From assembly GCF_008086045.1 (NCBI RefSeq), contig NZ_VSEY01000053.1:1-64000 (forward strand): a stretch of DNA of 64,000 bases, given 5' to 3'. Below are positions 25,101 to 33,878 of the stretch, piece after piece. The stretch's first letter is position 1; each line of letters starts with the position of its first letter. The notes under the pieces are model-generated. The model worked only from the letters and a program-made list of their open reading frames with translations, did not search any database and was not told the origin of the DNA. A program made the position numbers and the translations under genes. Origin of the DNA: Nonomuraea sp. PA05 (lineage in GTDB: Bacteria; Actinomycetota; Actinomycetes; Streptosporangiales; Streptosporangiaceae).

Positions 25101-26145
25101 CGGCTCCTACCCCCTCAAGGACCCCGGCCACGGCCTGTCCTTCTCCTCGGACGGCCACCAGTTGCGCTACCTCAGCGGCGTCGGCTCGGTCGTCTCCCTG
25201 GACGTGTCCGGCCTGCCCGCGCCGTCCGACGACGGCCACGTCGCCGCGTTCTCCGGCAACGGCCGCGTCGCCGCCAAGGAGGTCGGCGACGCCATCGAGC
25301 TGACCGACATCGAGGAGCGCAGGAAGCTGGGCCGCATCGCGGCGGCCGGTGACCTGGCGTTCGACGCGGCCGGGCGGCTGCTGGCGGTGGCGGGCGACCC
25401 GGTGACCGTGTGGGAGGTGGCCGGCGGCAGGCAGGTGGCCGGCGTCGAGGCGGGCGGCGACGTCCCGGCCGTGGCGCTCTCCCCCGACGGCGGCACCCTG
25501 GCCACCGCTCGCGGCAGCATCCTGGAGACGTGGGACGTGCGCACGGGCCGGCGCATCAAGGAGTACGCGGGCGCGGGCGACCTGGCACTCGCCTTCAGCC
25601 CCGACGGCTCGACGCTGGCCGCCGGGCGGAACCTGCTCGACCTGCCCACCGGCCGGATCACACCGCTCGACCCGCCCACCGGGGGGATCACGCCGCTCGG
25701 CCTGCCCACCGGCACGGCTCCGGTGGCGCTGGCCTTCTCCCCCGACGGCGGCAGGCTGGCGATCGCGCTGGAGGGCGGCCGGGTGCTGCTGTGGGACGTG
25801 CGCGAACGCGAGCCCATCGGCGCCATCGAGACCGGCTCGGCCCCGGTGGACGAGCTGCGCTTCTCCCCCGGCGGCGACCTGCTGGCCGTGGACGCCGCCC
25901 GTACCTCGTTGTGGGACACCGGCGCGCTGCGCGAGGTCGGCCAGGTCGGGTCGTGGGCCGCTGGGCTGGCCTTCAGCCAGGACGGCAGGCGGCTGCGCGG
26001 GGTGGCGCTCGACGGGACCGTACGGGAGGTCGCGGTCGATCCCGGGCTGACGGCGCGCGAGGTGTGCGCGCGGGCGGGCGGCGCGCTGACCAGGGCGGAG
26101 TGGGCCCGGCTGATCCCCGAGAGCGGCTACCAGGAGAGCTGCTGA
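22114..26145 (+). CDS. Pseudokinase fused to an nSTAND-like tail, membrane helix and beta-propeller
   Basis: The 1343-residue protein starts with a kinase fold (GAGGRGVVYDAY at 23-34, APE 158-160, DVFAWG 172-177), but the catalytic residues are replaced: AVTV instead of the VAIK lysine, HRGLNPES (123-130) instead of HRDLKP, and ELG instead of DFG. Residues about 255-410 match the linker that follows the ATPase in nSTAND proteins (LYRAWPRLRGWVADEREGMA), yet no ATPase is present. One membrane helix (about 424-444) precedes WD40-like blades with FSPDG motifs. About 240 residues of Ala/Pro/Ser and Arg/Asp/Glu repeats interrupt the propeller. The start is GTG 22114 or ATG 22120. It is probably a signalling scaffold (inference). 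Confidence 0.8.
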   Translation: MTMRLVPGDPERLGGCWLAARLGAGGRGVVYDAYDDEGRRFAVTVPRGEVGHRYERVTCRHLAEVVSVGSDGGVPYVVSEFVDGPDLRQAVALHGPYTGDELAALAGALAEVLRALHDAGLTHRGLNPESVLLADDGPKVIELGLPVPGPVGAYTYQAPEVLTGQAAESAADVFAWGAVVLFAATGHDPFRGESLGGIMHRLLTVDPDLSCLPDSLCDLVGRALAKDPADRPTAAELLVAGGAGLRPPEAYVRQPSLGELAEEVYARLTPAQQQEVPGLLLRLLDGDTPHDEGDVLRPLMAAGLVVRRSVRVPAVETPAGKLVAVSDDRVAPASAALYRAWPRLRGWVADEREGMAVHRHIREAARTWSERRRGRGLLLRGQDLDTALGWAATKRRHVRLNQLERDFINDSVTLSKQRRKLRVPALATVAAVLAVAVTMTVVSVHGQNDLRERLIQADARAVAARAEALRPSDPRTAMRLSVAAWRLAPVFEARAALQASLVQPELGVFTDPDADARARYLLRGDTLVRWEAGAVTVWDVPARRRVASYALPAGVAALSDDGRYAEAVGGGPIDVTTGRAPAETVYAISRGNRTRVYRGTRTLLDVKDAKVTVSPDGTRAAVSRLNGRVELWDLAARRPSRAEVVEVDPVTGAEAAAPALAFSPDGRTLAVAGRDGVTLVGGKDERTAEKFGEPGPGTPADLGRGPWASTPTPGVLALPAPTPAQAQPSAPAAPQTPAASQAPAASQAPDAGASEAAGASRAPEAGASQPAGVSQAPAASASRAPTASTSRTPATGASRAPATGASRAPAAGASRAPEAGATQAPATGASQSADGGGSSAPQTRATGAAQPDAGGGDQASSPDDAGAGRPGSGDPQASRTRDGEAARTRDAEAAREAARTRDGETARAQDGDARRARDGEAARSRNDQAKRPASDTNGGTAGREPGGPWGVEVVDGLETTAGASAGPLVFSPDGHLLALPGDGEVRVWNVTERRLSGSYPLKDPGHGLSFSSDGHQLRYLSGVGSVVSLDVSGLPAPSDDGHVAAFSGNGRVAAKEVGDAIELTDIEERRKLGRIAAAGDLAFDAAGRLLAVAGDPVTVWEVAGGRQVAGVEAGGDVPAVALSPDGGTLATARGSILETWDVRTGRRIKEYAGAGDLALAFSPDGSTLAAGRNLLDLPTGRITPLDPPTGGITPLGLPTGTAPVALAFSPDGGRLAIALEGGRVLLWDVREREPIGAIETGSAPVDELRFSPGGDLLAVDAARTSLWDTGALREVGQVGSWAAGLAFSQDGRRLRGVALDGTVREVAVDPGLTAREVCARAGGALTRAEWARLIPESGYQESC
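24366..24615 (+). repeat. 24-bp minisatellite encoding Ala/Ser/Pro octapeptides
   Basis: Units of 24 bp, best preserved around 24490-24590, encode variants of ATGASRAP. Several adjacent units are nearly identical at the DNA level, suggesting recent expansion. The tract interrupts the propeller region of the pseudokinase gene. A second low-complexity stretch encoding RTRDGEAA-like units follows at about 24745-24900. Confidence 0.8.
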
Positions 26146-26149
26146 GGCC

Positions 26150-27928
26150 TCAGCTCACCACCCTGAGCACCTTTCCCTGCGGGCTGGCCACCAGGTAGCC
26201 GCCGCGGCTGTAGTCGTCGGAGGCGTAGACCAGCAGCACCTGCTTGGTCGAGGTGAACGTGTAGTCGGGGTCCACGATCATGTGATGCGAGATCGGGGCG
26301 CGTGCGCCGAGGTCGCTCTTCGCCTTCTTCAGCAGGCCCGGCAGGGCGTCCCAGTTGAACTTGGCCAGGTCCACCAGGGGTGTGTCGAACGTGCTTCCCG
26401 TGCTCGGGCCGGTGACGTCGCCGTCGCGGTAGGTGTAGCTGTCGTAGACCTCCGAGTCCTTCTTGCTGGGGACGTCCACGGAGGCGTGGGTGGGGTGGAT
26501 CGTCATCCTGACGACCTTGGTGCCGCCGATGACCGGCTTCAGGGCGGCGATCATGCCGCGCATGCCGGCGGGGGTGAGCAGGTTCTTCTCGGCGGGCTCC
26601 TGGGTGGGCTCTTCCGAGGTGTCCTCCGCGGGGTCCTCGGCGGGTTCCGTGGTGGGGCCGTCGTCCCTGAGGGTGAGGTGGGTGGTCTGGGGGTCGTCGC
26701 CGCCGGGGGTGAGCATGGGGACGAACCGCCACGCCAGCACGGCCACCACCGCGATCACCGCCACCGAGATGGCCGCCGCCACGCCCGCGCCGCGCGCGCC
26801 ACGCCGGCTGCGGCGCGTGTTCGCGGTGTCTCCGCTCCAGTGGGGCGGGACGGTGTGCGCGGGCGGCACGGGCCGCCCCGGCCCCGGCATGGCGCCACCG
26901 TGCTGCATCGGCGGCCCCGCCATGTACGGGCCTGACCCTGGCATGGCGCCACCGAACGCCCCGCCCTGAGCCATCGCCGGGCCGGACGGCGCCGACGCGA
27001 CACCAGGCGCTGGCGCGACACCAGGCTGCGGCGCGACACCAGGCGGCGCGATGCCGGATGGCGCGATGCCGGATGGCGCGATGCCGGGTGGTGGGGGCGC
27101 GACACCGGCCTCGGCCGCCGCCAGCATCCGCTCCAGCGTCTCAGGATCGGGCCGCGCCCCAGGGTCCCGCACCAGCAGCGCCCCCAGCACAGGCCCGAGC
27201 GCCCCGGCCCGCTCCGCGGGCGGCACGTCCTGGTTGAGCACCGCCGCCAGCGTGGCCAGCGTCGTGCTCCGCCGCAGCGGATGCCGCCCCTCCACCGCGA
27301 CGTACAGCAGCATGCCCAGCGACCAGAAGTCGGAGGCCGGATCCCCTTCGACCCCGTTGATGCGCTCGGGCGCCATGTACTCGGGCGAGCCGATGAACGA
27401 CCCGGTGGCGGTGAGGCTGGTGGACTCGCGCATCGCCGCGATGCCGAAGTCGGTCAGCACGGACCGGCCGTCCTCGCGCAGCAGGACGTTGGCGGGCTTG
27501 ACGTCGCGGTGCTGGATGCCGACGGCGTGGGCGGCGCGCAGCCCGGACAGGACCTCACGCCCCAGCCGCGCCGCCTCCCTGACCGGTAACGGCCCGCGCT
27601 GGAGGTGGTCCTGGAGTGAGCCGCCGGTGACGAGCTCCATGACGATCCAGGGGTAGCCCTGCTCACCCGGGTCCACGATGTGGTGGATGGTGGCCACGTG
27701 CGGGTGGTTGAGCCGGGCCAGGGCGCGGGCCTCGCGCAGCACCCTGGAGCGCAGCTCGCGGGCGAGGGTGGGGTCGTGCTCCTCCATGGAGGGGTCGGGC
27801 GGGCGTACCTCCTTGAGCGCGACCTCGCGGTGCAGGGCCACGTCCCAGGCCCGCCAGACCAGGCCCATGCCCCCGCCACCGAGCCGCTCCACGAGCTCGA
27901 AGCGGCCGTCGATCACCCTCTTGTGCAT
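26150..27928 (-). CDS. Transmembrane serine/threonine protein kinase (PknB-type)
   Basis: The 592-residue protein has an intact Hanks-type kinase: GGGGMGLVW (17-25), catalytic Lys39 in EVALKEV, HRDVKPANVLL (140-150), DFG (160-162), SPEYMAPER and DFWSLGMLLY. A Pro/Gly/Ala-rich juxtamembrane region with GIAPSGIAPSG repeats leads to one helix (about 380-403), and an external domain of about 190 residues ends the protein. The outside part is not PASTA and resembles no domain I recognise. It is convergent with the pseudokinase gene, with only four bases between stops, so the active and inactive kinases may form a functional pair (inference). Confidence 0.92.
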   Translation of the reverse strand: MHKRVIDGRFELVERLGGGGMGLVWRAWDVALHREVALKEVRPPDPSMEEHDPTLARELRSRVLREARALARLNHPHVATIHHIVDPGEQGYPWIVMELVTGGSLQDHLQRGPLPVREAARLGREVLSGLRAAHAVGIQHRDVKPANVLLREDGRSVLTDFGIAAMRESTSLTATGSFIGSPEYMAPERINGVEGDPASDFWSLGMLLYVAVEGRHPLRRSTTLATLAAVLNQDVPPAERAGALGPVLGALLVRDPGARPDPETLERMLAAAEAGVAPPPPGIAPSGIAPSGIAPPGVAPQPGVAPAPGVASAPSGPAMAQGGAFGGAMPGSGPYMAGPPMQHGGAMPGPGRPVPPAHTVPPHWSGDTANTRRSRRGARGAGVAAAISVAVIAVVAVLAWRFVPMLTPGGDDPQTTHLTLRDDGPTTEPAEDPAEDTSEEPTQEPAEKNLLTPAGMRGMIAALKPVIGGTKVVRMTIHPTHASVDVPSKKDSEVYDSYTYRDGDVTGPSTGSTFDTPLVDLAKFNWDALPGLLKKAKSDLGARAPISHHMIVDPDYTFTSTKQVLLVYASDDYSRGGYLVASPQGKVLRVVS

Positions 27929-28005
27929 GCGAGCAGCGTAGGGCCGCCCCGCCCGCCGCCGCCACCGGCCGCGGCGGCGTACCCGCCAGGCGCTGAGGCC
28001 CCGGG

Positions 28006-29622
28006 CTACGCGGTGGGCTTGTCCTCCAGGCGCGGGAACAGGATGGCGCCCTTGGTGACGGTGGCGCCGGCGGGGAGCCTGCCCCACTCGCCCGCGTCCT
28101 GGACCCGCTGGCCGGCGAGGGGGCCGAGGGCGGGTTCCGCGCCGAGCGACTCCCAGAGCCGCTGTGAGCTGGCCGGCATGAACGGGTTCAGCAGCACCGC
28201 GACCGCGCGCAGGGACTCGGCGGCGGTGTAGAGGATCGTCGCCAGCCGGGCCCGGCCCTCCGGCGAGTCGTCCTTGGCCACCTTCCACGGCTCCTGCTCG
28301 GAGATGTAGCCGTTGACCTGCTTGACGAAGTCGAAGATGGCCTGGAGGCCGGCCTGGAACTCGACGTCGTCGCCGATCTTCCTGTCCGCGTCGGCGACGG
28401 CCTTGGCGAGGCCGTCGTGGATGGCCTTCTCGGCGTCGCCGTCGGCGCTCGCCTCGGGCAGGACGCCGTCGAAGTACTTGCCGACCATGGCGGCGACGCG
28501 GGAGGCCAGGTTGCCGTAGTCGTTGGCCAGCTCGGAGGTGTAGCGGGCGGCAAGGTCCTCCCAGGAGAACGAGCCGTCCTGGCCGTAGGCGATCGCGCGC
28601 AGCAGGTACCAGCGGAAGGCGTCCACGCCGAAGTGGGAGGTGATGTCGCGGGGGCTGATGCCGGTGAGGTTCGACTTCGACATCTTCTCGCCGCCGACGA
28701 GCAGCCAGCCGTTGGCGACGATGCGGCCGGGCAGCCGCAGCCCGTTGGCCATGAGCAGGGCCGGCCAGATGACGGCGTGGAAGCGGAGGATGTCCTTGCC
28801 GAGCAGGTGGACGTCGGCGGGGAAGCTGGCGTCGAACTTGTCCTGGTTCTGGTTGTAGCCGACCGCCGTCGCGTAGTTGAGCAGCGCGTCCACCCACACG
28901 TAGATGACGTGCTCGTCGTCCCACGGGATGGGCACGCCCCAGTCGAAGGTGGAGCGGGAGATGGACAGGTCCTGCAAGCCCTGGCGGACGAAGCTGACCA
29001 CCTCGTTGCGGGCCGACTCGGGCTGGATGAAGCCGGGGTTGGCCTCGTAATGGGCGAGCAGCTTGTCGCCGTACTCGCTCAGCTTGAAAAAGTAGTTCTC
29101 CTCCTTGAGGATTTCCACCGGCCGCTTGTGGATCGGGCAAAGCTGCTTACCGGTGTACTCCCCCTCGCCGGCGATCAATTCGCCGGGAAGTTTGTACTCC
29201 TCGCAGCCCACGCAGTACGGGCCCTGGTATCCGCCCTTGTAGATTTCGCCCTTGTCGTACAGGTCCTGGACGAACTCGCGCACCCGGTCGGTGTGCCGTT
29301 TCTCGGTGGTGCGGATGAAATCGTCGTTGGCGATCTCCAGGTGCCGCCAGAGGGGTTTCCACGCCTCCTCGACGAGCTTGTCGCACCATTCCTGCGGCGT
29401 GACGCCCTTGGCCTCGGCGGTGCGCAGCACCTTCTGGCCGTGCTCGTCGGTGCCCGTGAGGAACCACACCTGCTCGCCGCGCTGCCGGCGCCAGCGGGTC
29501 AGTACGTCGCCCGCGACCGTCGTGTAGGCATGACCCAAGTGGGGGGCGTCGTTGACATAGTAAATGGGAGTGGTGACGTAGAACGCCTTTCCACTCTGAT
29601 TCTCGGTTCCGGTGGCCACCAT
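28006..29622 (-). CDS. metG: Methionyl-tRNA synthetase
   Basis: The 538-residue class I synthetase charges tRNA-Met. It shows FYVTTPIYYVNDAPHLGHAY (the HIGH-type motif), the zinc knuckle region CVGCEEYKLPGE with a later CPIHK, the KMSKS loop GGEKMSKSNLTGISP, and the helical anticodon-binding domain with EQEPWKVAKDD. The dimerising C-terminal tRNA-binding domain is absent, as in other actinobacterial forms. It is the only clear housekeeping translation enzyme in the window and seems to be monocistronic, 77 bp downstream of the kinase start on the same strand. Confidence 0.95.
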   Translation of the reverse strand: MVATGTENQSGKAFYVTTPIYYVNDAPHLGHAYTTVAGDVLTRWRRQRGEQVWFLTGTDEHGQKVLRTAEAKGVTPQEWCDKLVEEAWKPLWRHLEIANDDFIRTTEKRHTDRVREFVQDLYDKGEIYKGGYQGPYCVGCEEYKLPGELIAGEGEYTGKQLCPIHKRPVEILKEENYFFKLSEYGDKLLAHYEANPGFIQPESARNEVVSFVRQGLQDLSISRSTFDWGVPIPWDDEHVIYVWVDALLNYATAVGYNQNQDKFDASFPADVHLLGKDILRFHAVIWPALLMANGLRLPGRIVANGWLLVGGEKMSKSNLTGISPRDITSHFGVDAFRWYLLRAIAYGQDGSFSWEDLAARYTSELANDYGNLASRVAAMVGKYFDGVLPEASADGDAEKAIHDGLAKAVADADRKIGDDVEFQAGLQAIFDFVKQVNGYISEQEPWKVAKDDSPEGRARLATILYTAAESLRAVAVLLNPFMPASSQRLWESLGAEPALGPLAGQRVQDAGEWGRLPAGATVTKGAILFPRLEDKPTA

Positions 29623-29698
29623 GGGCGAGATCCTACTGGCCGGGTGACAGCCGTTTCACATGATTAGCGAGAAGGCGCCATTCGGCGGTTAATTCCGG

Positions 29699-30703
29699 TC
29701 AGGCGAGGGTGCGCAGTTCCGCCGCCGCCACGCCGTGCGCGAATGGCACGCCCCGGGCGTACCTGGCCAGTTCGTCCACGGCGAGGTCGGCGATGCGGGC
29801 CAGCTCGCCGCCGAGCGATCCGGCGATGTGCGGGGTGAGCAGGACGTTGGGCAGGTCGTACAGGGGCGAGCCGGCGGGCAGCGGGTCGGGCTCGGTGACG
29901 TCGATGACGGCGTACAGCCGCCCTGAGGCCAGCTCGGCGATGAGCGCGTCCTGGTCGACGAGGGCGCCACGGGCGGTGTTGATGAGGGTGGCGCCGTCGC
30001 GCATGGCGGCCAGACGGGCGGCGCTGACGAGGTGGTGGGTCTCGGGCAGCGCGGGCGCGTGCACGCTGACGACGTCGCTGCGCTCGAACAGCTCGTCCAG
30101 CTCGACGTGCCGCACGCCCAGGTCCTCGGTCAGGTACGGGTCGGCGACCAGCACGTCCAGCTCGAACGGCCGGAGCAGCTCGATCACCCGCCGCCCGATC
30201 TTTGACGCGCCGATGACGCCGACCGTGCGCCGGTAGTTGCCGAACCCGGGGAACATCGCGTCGAGGTCGAGCGGCGCCCCCCGGCGCTCACGGTGCAGCC
30301 GGGCGATGTCCGTGACGCGCTTGCCGGCGAACAGGATCGCGGCCAGGGTGTACTCGGCGACGGGCTCGGCGTTGGCGGCGGCCGCGGAGGAGACGAGCAG
30401 GCCGCGCTCCCAGCACGCCCCGGTGACGTGGTGCTTGACGGAGCCGGCCGCGTGCACGACGGCCCGCAGGCGCGGGGCGGCGGCCAGCACCTCGGCGGTG
30501 ATGGGCGGGCACCACCAGCTCGTGTAGAGCACCTCCGCCTCGGCCAGCGCCGCGGCCAGCGCGGGGTCGGCGAAGTCGGCGGCCACCAGATCGGGGTCCA
30601 CGTCGGCGATCGCGACCAGGCGCTCGCGCACTGGCGCGGTGATGAGCCTTGCGGCGATCTGCGGGCCCATCGCGAGCAGGGTCTTCGGCCGCGAAACGGT
30701 CAT
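29699..30703 (-). CDS. D-isomer-specific 2-hydroxyacid dehydrogenase
   Basis: The 334-residue NAD-dependent dehydrogenase has the Rossmann motif VGVIGASKIGRRVIELLRPF, the catalytic-Arg block TLINTARGALVDQDALIAEL, the Glu in DVTEPDPLP and the catalytic His in LLTPHIAGSLGGE. These fix the family; 3-phosphoglycerate, glyoxylate and phosphonate enzymes cannot be separated by eye. Loss of the third glycine in GASKIG is a mild variant of GxGxxG. ATG 30703 follows GGGGGAG by four bases, so I prefer it to an in-frame start 13 codons earlier. Confidence 0.88.
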   Translation of the reverse strand: MTVSRPKTLLAMGPQIAARLITAPVRERLVAIADVDPDLVAADFADPALAAALAEAEVLYTSWWCPPITAEVLAAAPRLRAVVHAAGSVKHHVTGACWERGLLVSSAAAANAEPVAEYTLAAILFAGKRVTDIARLHRERRGAPLDLDAMFPGFGNYRRTVGVIGASKIGRRVIELLRPFELDVLVADPYLTEDLGVRHVELDELFERSDVVSVHAPALPETHHLVSAARLAAMRDGATLINTARGALVDQDALIAELASGRLYAVIDVTEPDPLPAGSPLYDLPNVLLTPHIAGSLGGELARIADLAVDELARYARGVPFAHGVAAAELRTLA

Positions 30704-30845
30704 CACGCTCCCCCGAACGTCAAGGTAGGTCAACGCGATCATAACGATCGTGCCGGAACCGCCTCGCCTCAGGCCCGCGCGCGGGCGTCGCCTGGCGCAT
30801 CGGTGCCACGTGCGGCCGTCCCGGCCTCAGGCCCGCGCGCGGGCG

Positions 30846-33773
30846 TCACCCACCGAGATCGCTCAGCTTCCCGATCAGCGCGGTGCGGGAGGTGATGCCG
30901 AGCTTGGTGTAGATGTGGCTCAGGTGGTACTCGACGGTCTTGACGCTCAGCACCAGCTTGCGCGCCGCCTGCCTGTTGGTGAGCCCCCTGCTGATGAGCA
31001 CGGCGACCGTGTGCTCCTGCGGCGTCAGGCCGAGCCTGGCGGTGTCCTGGGGGCGCAGCACCGCCCGCCCGCTCGCGGCCAGCTCCAGGTCGCACTGCTC
31101 CAGGTACGGCAGCGCGCCCAGCCGCGAGAGCGTGAGCTGGGCCGCTTCGAGCTGCTCGGCGGCGGCCGAGCGGCGGCCCCTGCGGCGTAGGAACGTTCCG
31201 TACGCGAGCTGGATCCTGGCCTCCTCGAACGGCGTCTCGATCTTGGCGGTGTGTTCCAGCGCCACCTGGTAGCAGGCCTCCGACTCGCCCGGCTCGTGCC
31301 TGGCGGCGTGCAGCCCGGCCCTGGCGCGGGCGGCGGCGGCCAGCACGCTGCGCCGTTCCCTGTCCAGGGCGAGCAGCTCGCACGGGATGAGCACCTCTTC
31401 CGCGTCTTCCGGCCGTCCGGCGTTGACCAGGGCGTCGGCCAGGAGGGTGCGCCAGAGCGCGACGGCCGGCTCGTCGGGCAGGTCGGTCCTGATGAGCGGG
31501 GTGAGCGCGGCGGCGACCGCGTCGTGGTCGCCGCGCGCCGTGGCCACCAGGGCTTCGGCGACGGCCGTGCTGACCTGGGCGGATACGTTGCCCGGCGAGC
31601 AGGCGGCGCGGGCGGCGCGCACGTGGCCGGCGGCCCGCTCCCACTCGCCGCGCGCCGCCGGGACGAGGGCCGCCACGGAGTGGGCGTAGCTCGCCAGCCA
31701 CGATTGGCCGAAGTCGTCGGCGGTGGAGGCGCCGATCTCGGCGTGCCCGGCGGCGTCGTCCCACCGGCCCAGCCGGTATTCGGCCTGGGCCAGCGTGCTG
31801 GCGGCGATGAGCTGGAACGGGGCCGACCTGCCGGCGCTCACGGCCACCAGGCCGAGCAGGTCGGCCTGGGCGCCCGCCAGGTCGTCGGCCCACAGGCGCA
31901 GGGTGGCGCGGCCGAGCAGCGCGTCCAGCTCGCCCGGCGTGGCCTGCGCGGGCACCGGCAGCTCGGCGGTCTCGGCCAGCCCGGCTTCGACGTCGCCCAC
32001 CAGGCCCAGGCCGACGAGCCGGGCGAAGCGCTCGAACTCGCTCCCTGCGCAGGGTGTGGCGGTGGCACACTCCGCCCAGCGCGCGGCGTCCGCGCCACAG
32101 CCGCGCAACAACCCGGCCATCGCCTGCCGGGCCGCGATGGCGGTGGCGAGCCACGCGTCACCTCCCATGCGCCCACCGGCATCGCCGCCCACGCGCGCCC
32201 GCCCGTCGCCACCCGTGCGCGCCCGCCCGTCGCCGCCCACGCGCGCCCGCCCGTCGCCGCCCGCGCGCCCTCCGGCGTCGCCGCCCACGCGCGCCCGCCC
32301 GTCGCCGCCCGCGCGCCCTCCGGCGTCGCCGCCCACGCGCGTCCACGCGTCGCCGAGCAGCCGCACGGCCTCCTCCACCCGCCCCGCCACCAGCGCCACC
32401 GCCCCCTGCACGTACCCGTGCACCCCGGGATCTCCGCCGGGCGACACCTGCGCCGCCAGCGCCCCCGCCTCTCCGGGCCGGCCGGCGGCCAGCAGCGCCT
32501 CCACGGTCTCGGCGATGAGCCGGTCGCGGGCCGGCCCGTCCTCGGTGAGCTGCACGGCCCGGGTCAGGCAGCCGCACGCGCTCCCCCAGCGCCCGGCCGC
32601 CGCCTGCCGCCGCCCCACCAGCGCGACCTCCCGGACGAGCTCGTCGTCCACCTGGTCGGCGGCGGCGAGCCGGTGGTGCAGCCGGTGCACGGCGTCGTCG
32701 GCCAGCGAGGCGGCCAGCAGGTGCAGCCGCCGCCGGGTGGCGGGCCCGAGGTCGTGGTAGACGGCCGCCCTGACCAGCGGGTTCGGAAAGCCCACGGACA
32801 CCCCGGCCCCCGTACGCCACTCCACGAGCAGCCCGGCGCCGGTGAGCTGTTCCAGCGCGGGCAGCGGCTCGGCCAGCTCGGCCATGCGGGCCACCAGGTG
32901 CAGGGGCGCGGAGGTGCCGAGCACGGCGGCGGCGGTGAGCAGCCGCTGCGCGGAGCCCTCGCACTCCCCCAGCCGCCCGCGCACCAGCGTGGCGTACGCG
33001 CGCGGCGCGGGCAGCGGCGCGTCCACGTCGGCCAGCGTCTCGGCGCGCACCTGCTGGAGCAGCGCCCGCGCGTGCAGCGGCACGCCCTTGGTGTGCTCGT
33101 GCAGCCGCTCGGCGGCCTGGGGCGTCAGCCGTACGGGGCCGAGCCTGGCGCTGAGCGCCTGCAATTCGCGCGCGCTCAGCCCGCCGAGCGGCAGCCGCAG
33201 CGCCGCGCTGCTGCGCAGCAGCCGCCGCAGCCCGTCGGGCAGCCGGGGATGGTCGCTCTCCCTGACGATGACGATGGCCAGCACCCGGTCGGTACGCAGC
33301 CGCCGCAGCGCGAACGTCATCGCCTGCAACGACGGCAGGTCCGCCCAGTCGGCCCCGTCGATGGCGATGACCACGGGCGCGCCGAGCTGGAGCTGGGCCA
33401 GCAGCTCCAGCAGCGCGGCCCCCACGACCAGGGGGTCGGGCGTGACCCCGGTGGCGGGCCTGGCCAGCCCCGCCAGCGCCTCGGGGGCGTGCTGCGCCTG
33501 CGCCCCTAGCTGCCCCAGCATGCCGTACGGCAACTCGGACTCGCCTTCGTCGCCGCTGCACTCCAGCACGACCGCGTTCTCGATCACGGACAGGAACTCC
33601 CCTGCCAGCGCCGTCTTGCCGATCCCGGCCGGCCCGTGCAGCACGACGAGACTGGACCGTCCCTCGCAGACCCGTCCGAGCTGGGCGTGGAGCACTGCCA
33701 GTTCGCGGAGCCGGCCGACGAACTGTTCGTCCCTGGAGCGCTCGGGTCCGCTGCGGAGGGCGCGGGCTGCCAT
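30846..33773 (-). CDS. LuxR-family ATP-binding regulator (LAL type)
   Basis: The 975-residue large regulator has an N-terminal AAA/STAND ATPase with Walker A GPAGIGKT (47-54), Walker B VVIAIDGADW, a long helical-repeat middle, and a C-terminal LuxR helix-turn-helix (LTPQEHTVAVLISRGLTNRQ then SVKTVEYHLSHIYTKLG). LAL proteins activate specific operons, often for sugars or secondary metabolism, after ligand and ATP binding. Residues about 475-537 are an octapeptide repeat (GGDGRARV-like) coded by a 24-bp minisatellite, which may act as a flexible spacer. ATG 33773 has GAGGGG nine bases upstream. The target genes are not evident. Confidence 0.9.
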   Translation of the reverse strand: MAARALRSGPERSRDEQFVGRLRELAVLHAQLGRVCEGRSSLVVLHGPAGIGKTALAGEFLSVIENAVVLECSGDEGESELPYGMLGQLGAQAQHAPEALAGLARPATGVTPDPLVVGAALLELLAQLQLGAPVVIAIDGADWADLPSLQAMTFALRRLRTDRVLAIVIVRESDHPRLPDGLRRLLRSSAALRLPLGGLSARELQALSARLGPVRLTPQAAERLHEHTKGVPLHARALLQQVRAETLADVDAPLPAPRAYATLVRGRLGECEGSAQRLLTAAAVLGTSAPLHLVARMAELAEPLPALEQLTGAGLLVEWRTGAGVSVGFPNPLVRAAVYHDLGPATRRRLHLLAASLADDAVHRLHHRLAAADQVDDELVREVALVGRRQAAAGRWGSACGCLTRAVQLTEDGPARDRLIAETVEALLAAGRPGEAGALAAQVSPGGDPGVHGYVQGAVALVAGRVEEAVRLLGDAWTRVGGDAGGRAGGDGRARVGGDAGGRAGGDGRARVGGDGRARTGGDGRARVGGDAGGRMGGDAWLATAIAARQAMAGLLRGCGADAARWAECATATPCAGSEFERFARLVGLGLVGDVEAGLAETAELPVPAQATPGELDALLGRATLRLWADDLAGAQADLLGLVAVSAGRSAPFQLIAASTLAQAEYRLGRWDDAAGHAEIGASTADDFGQSWLASYAHSVAALVPAARGEWERAAGHVRAARAACSPGNVSAQVSTAVAEALVATARGDHDAVAAALTPLIRTDLPDEPAVALWRTLLADALVNAGRPEDAEEVLIPCELLALDRERRSVLAAAARARAGLHAARHEPGESEACYQVALEHTAKIETPFEEARIQLAYGTFLRRRGRRSAAAEQLEAAQLTLSRLGALPYLEQCDLELAASGRAVLRPQDTARLGLTPQEHTVAVLISRGLTNRQAARKLVLSVKTVEYHLSHIYTKLGITSRTALIGKLSDLGG
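32161..32350 (-). repeat. 24-bp minisatellite encoding Gly/Arg/Asp octapeptides
   Basis: About eight units of 24 bp encode RVGGDAGG/RAGGDGRA variants. Two 48-bp double units are identical or nearly so, showing recent duplication. The tract keeps the frame of the LAL regulator, so any copy-number change would alter linker length without destroying the protein. Confidence 0.85.
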
Positions 33774-33878
33774 CGGACTCACCCCCTCGCCGGATGTTCC
33801 CTAGGCCAAAGTTCATCGTGTGCCTTGGCCCGGCGGGCGTCCAGTGTCCTTGACCCGAGTCAGCTCTTTCGGTCATTA

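Noticed and set aside
32161..32350. CRISPR array suspected from regular 24-bp repeats
   Set aside because: The units are contiguous without spacers, keep the reading frame of the LAL regulator and encode octapeptides.
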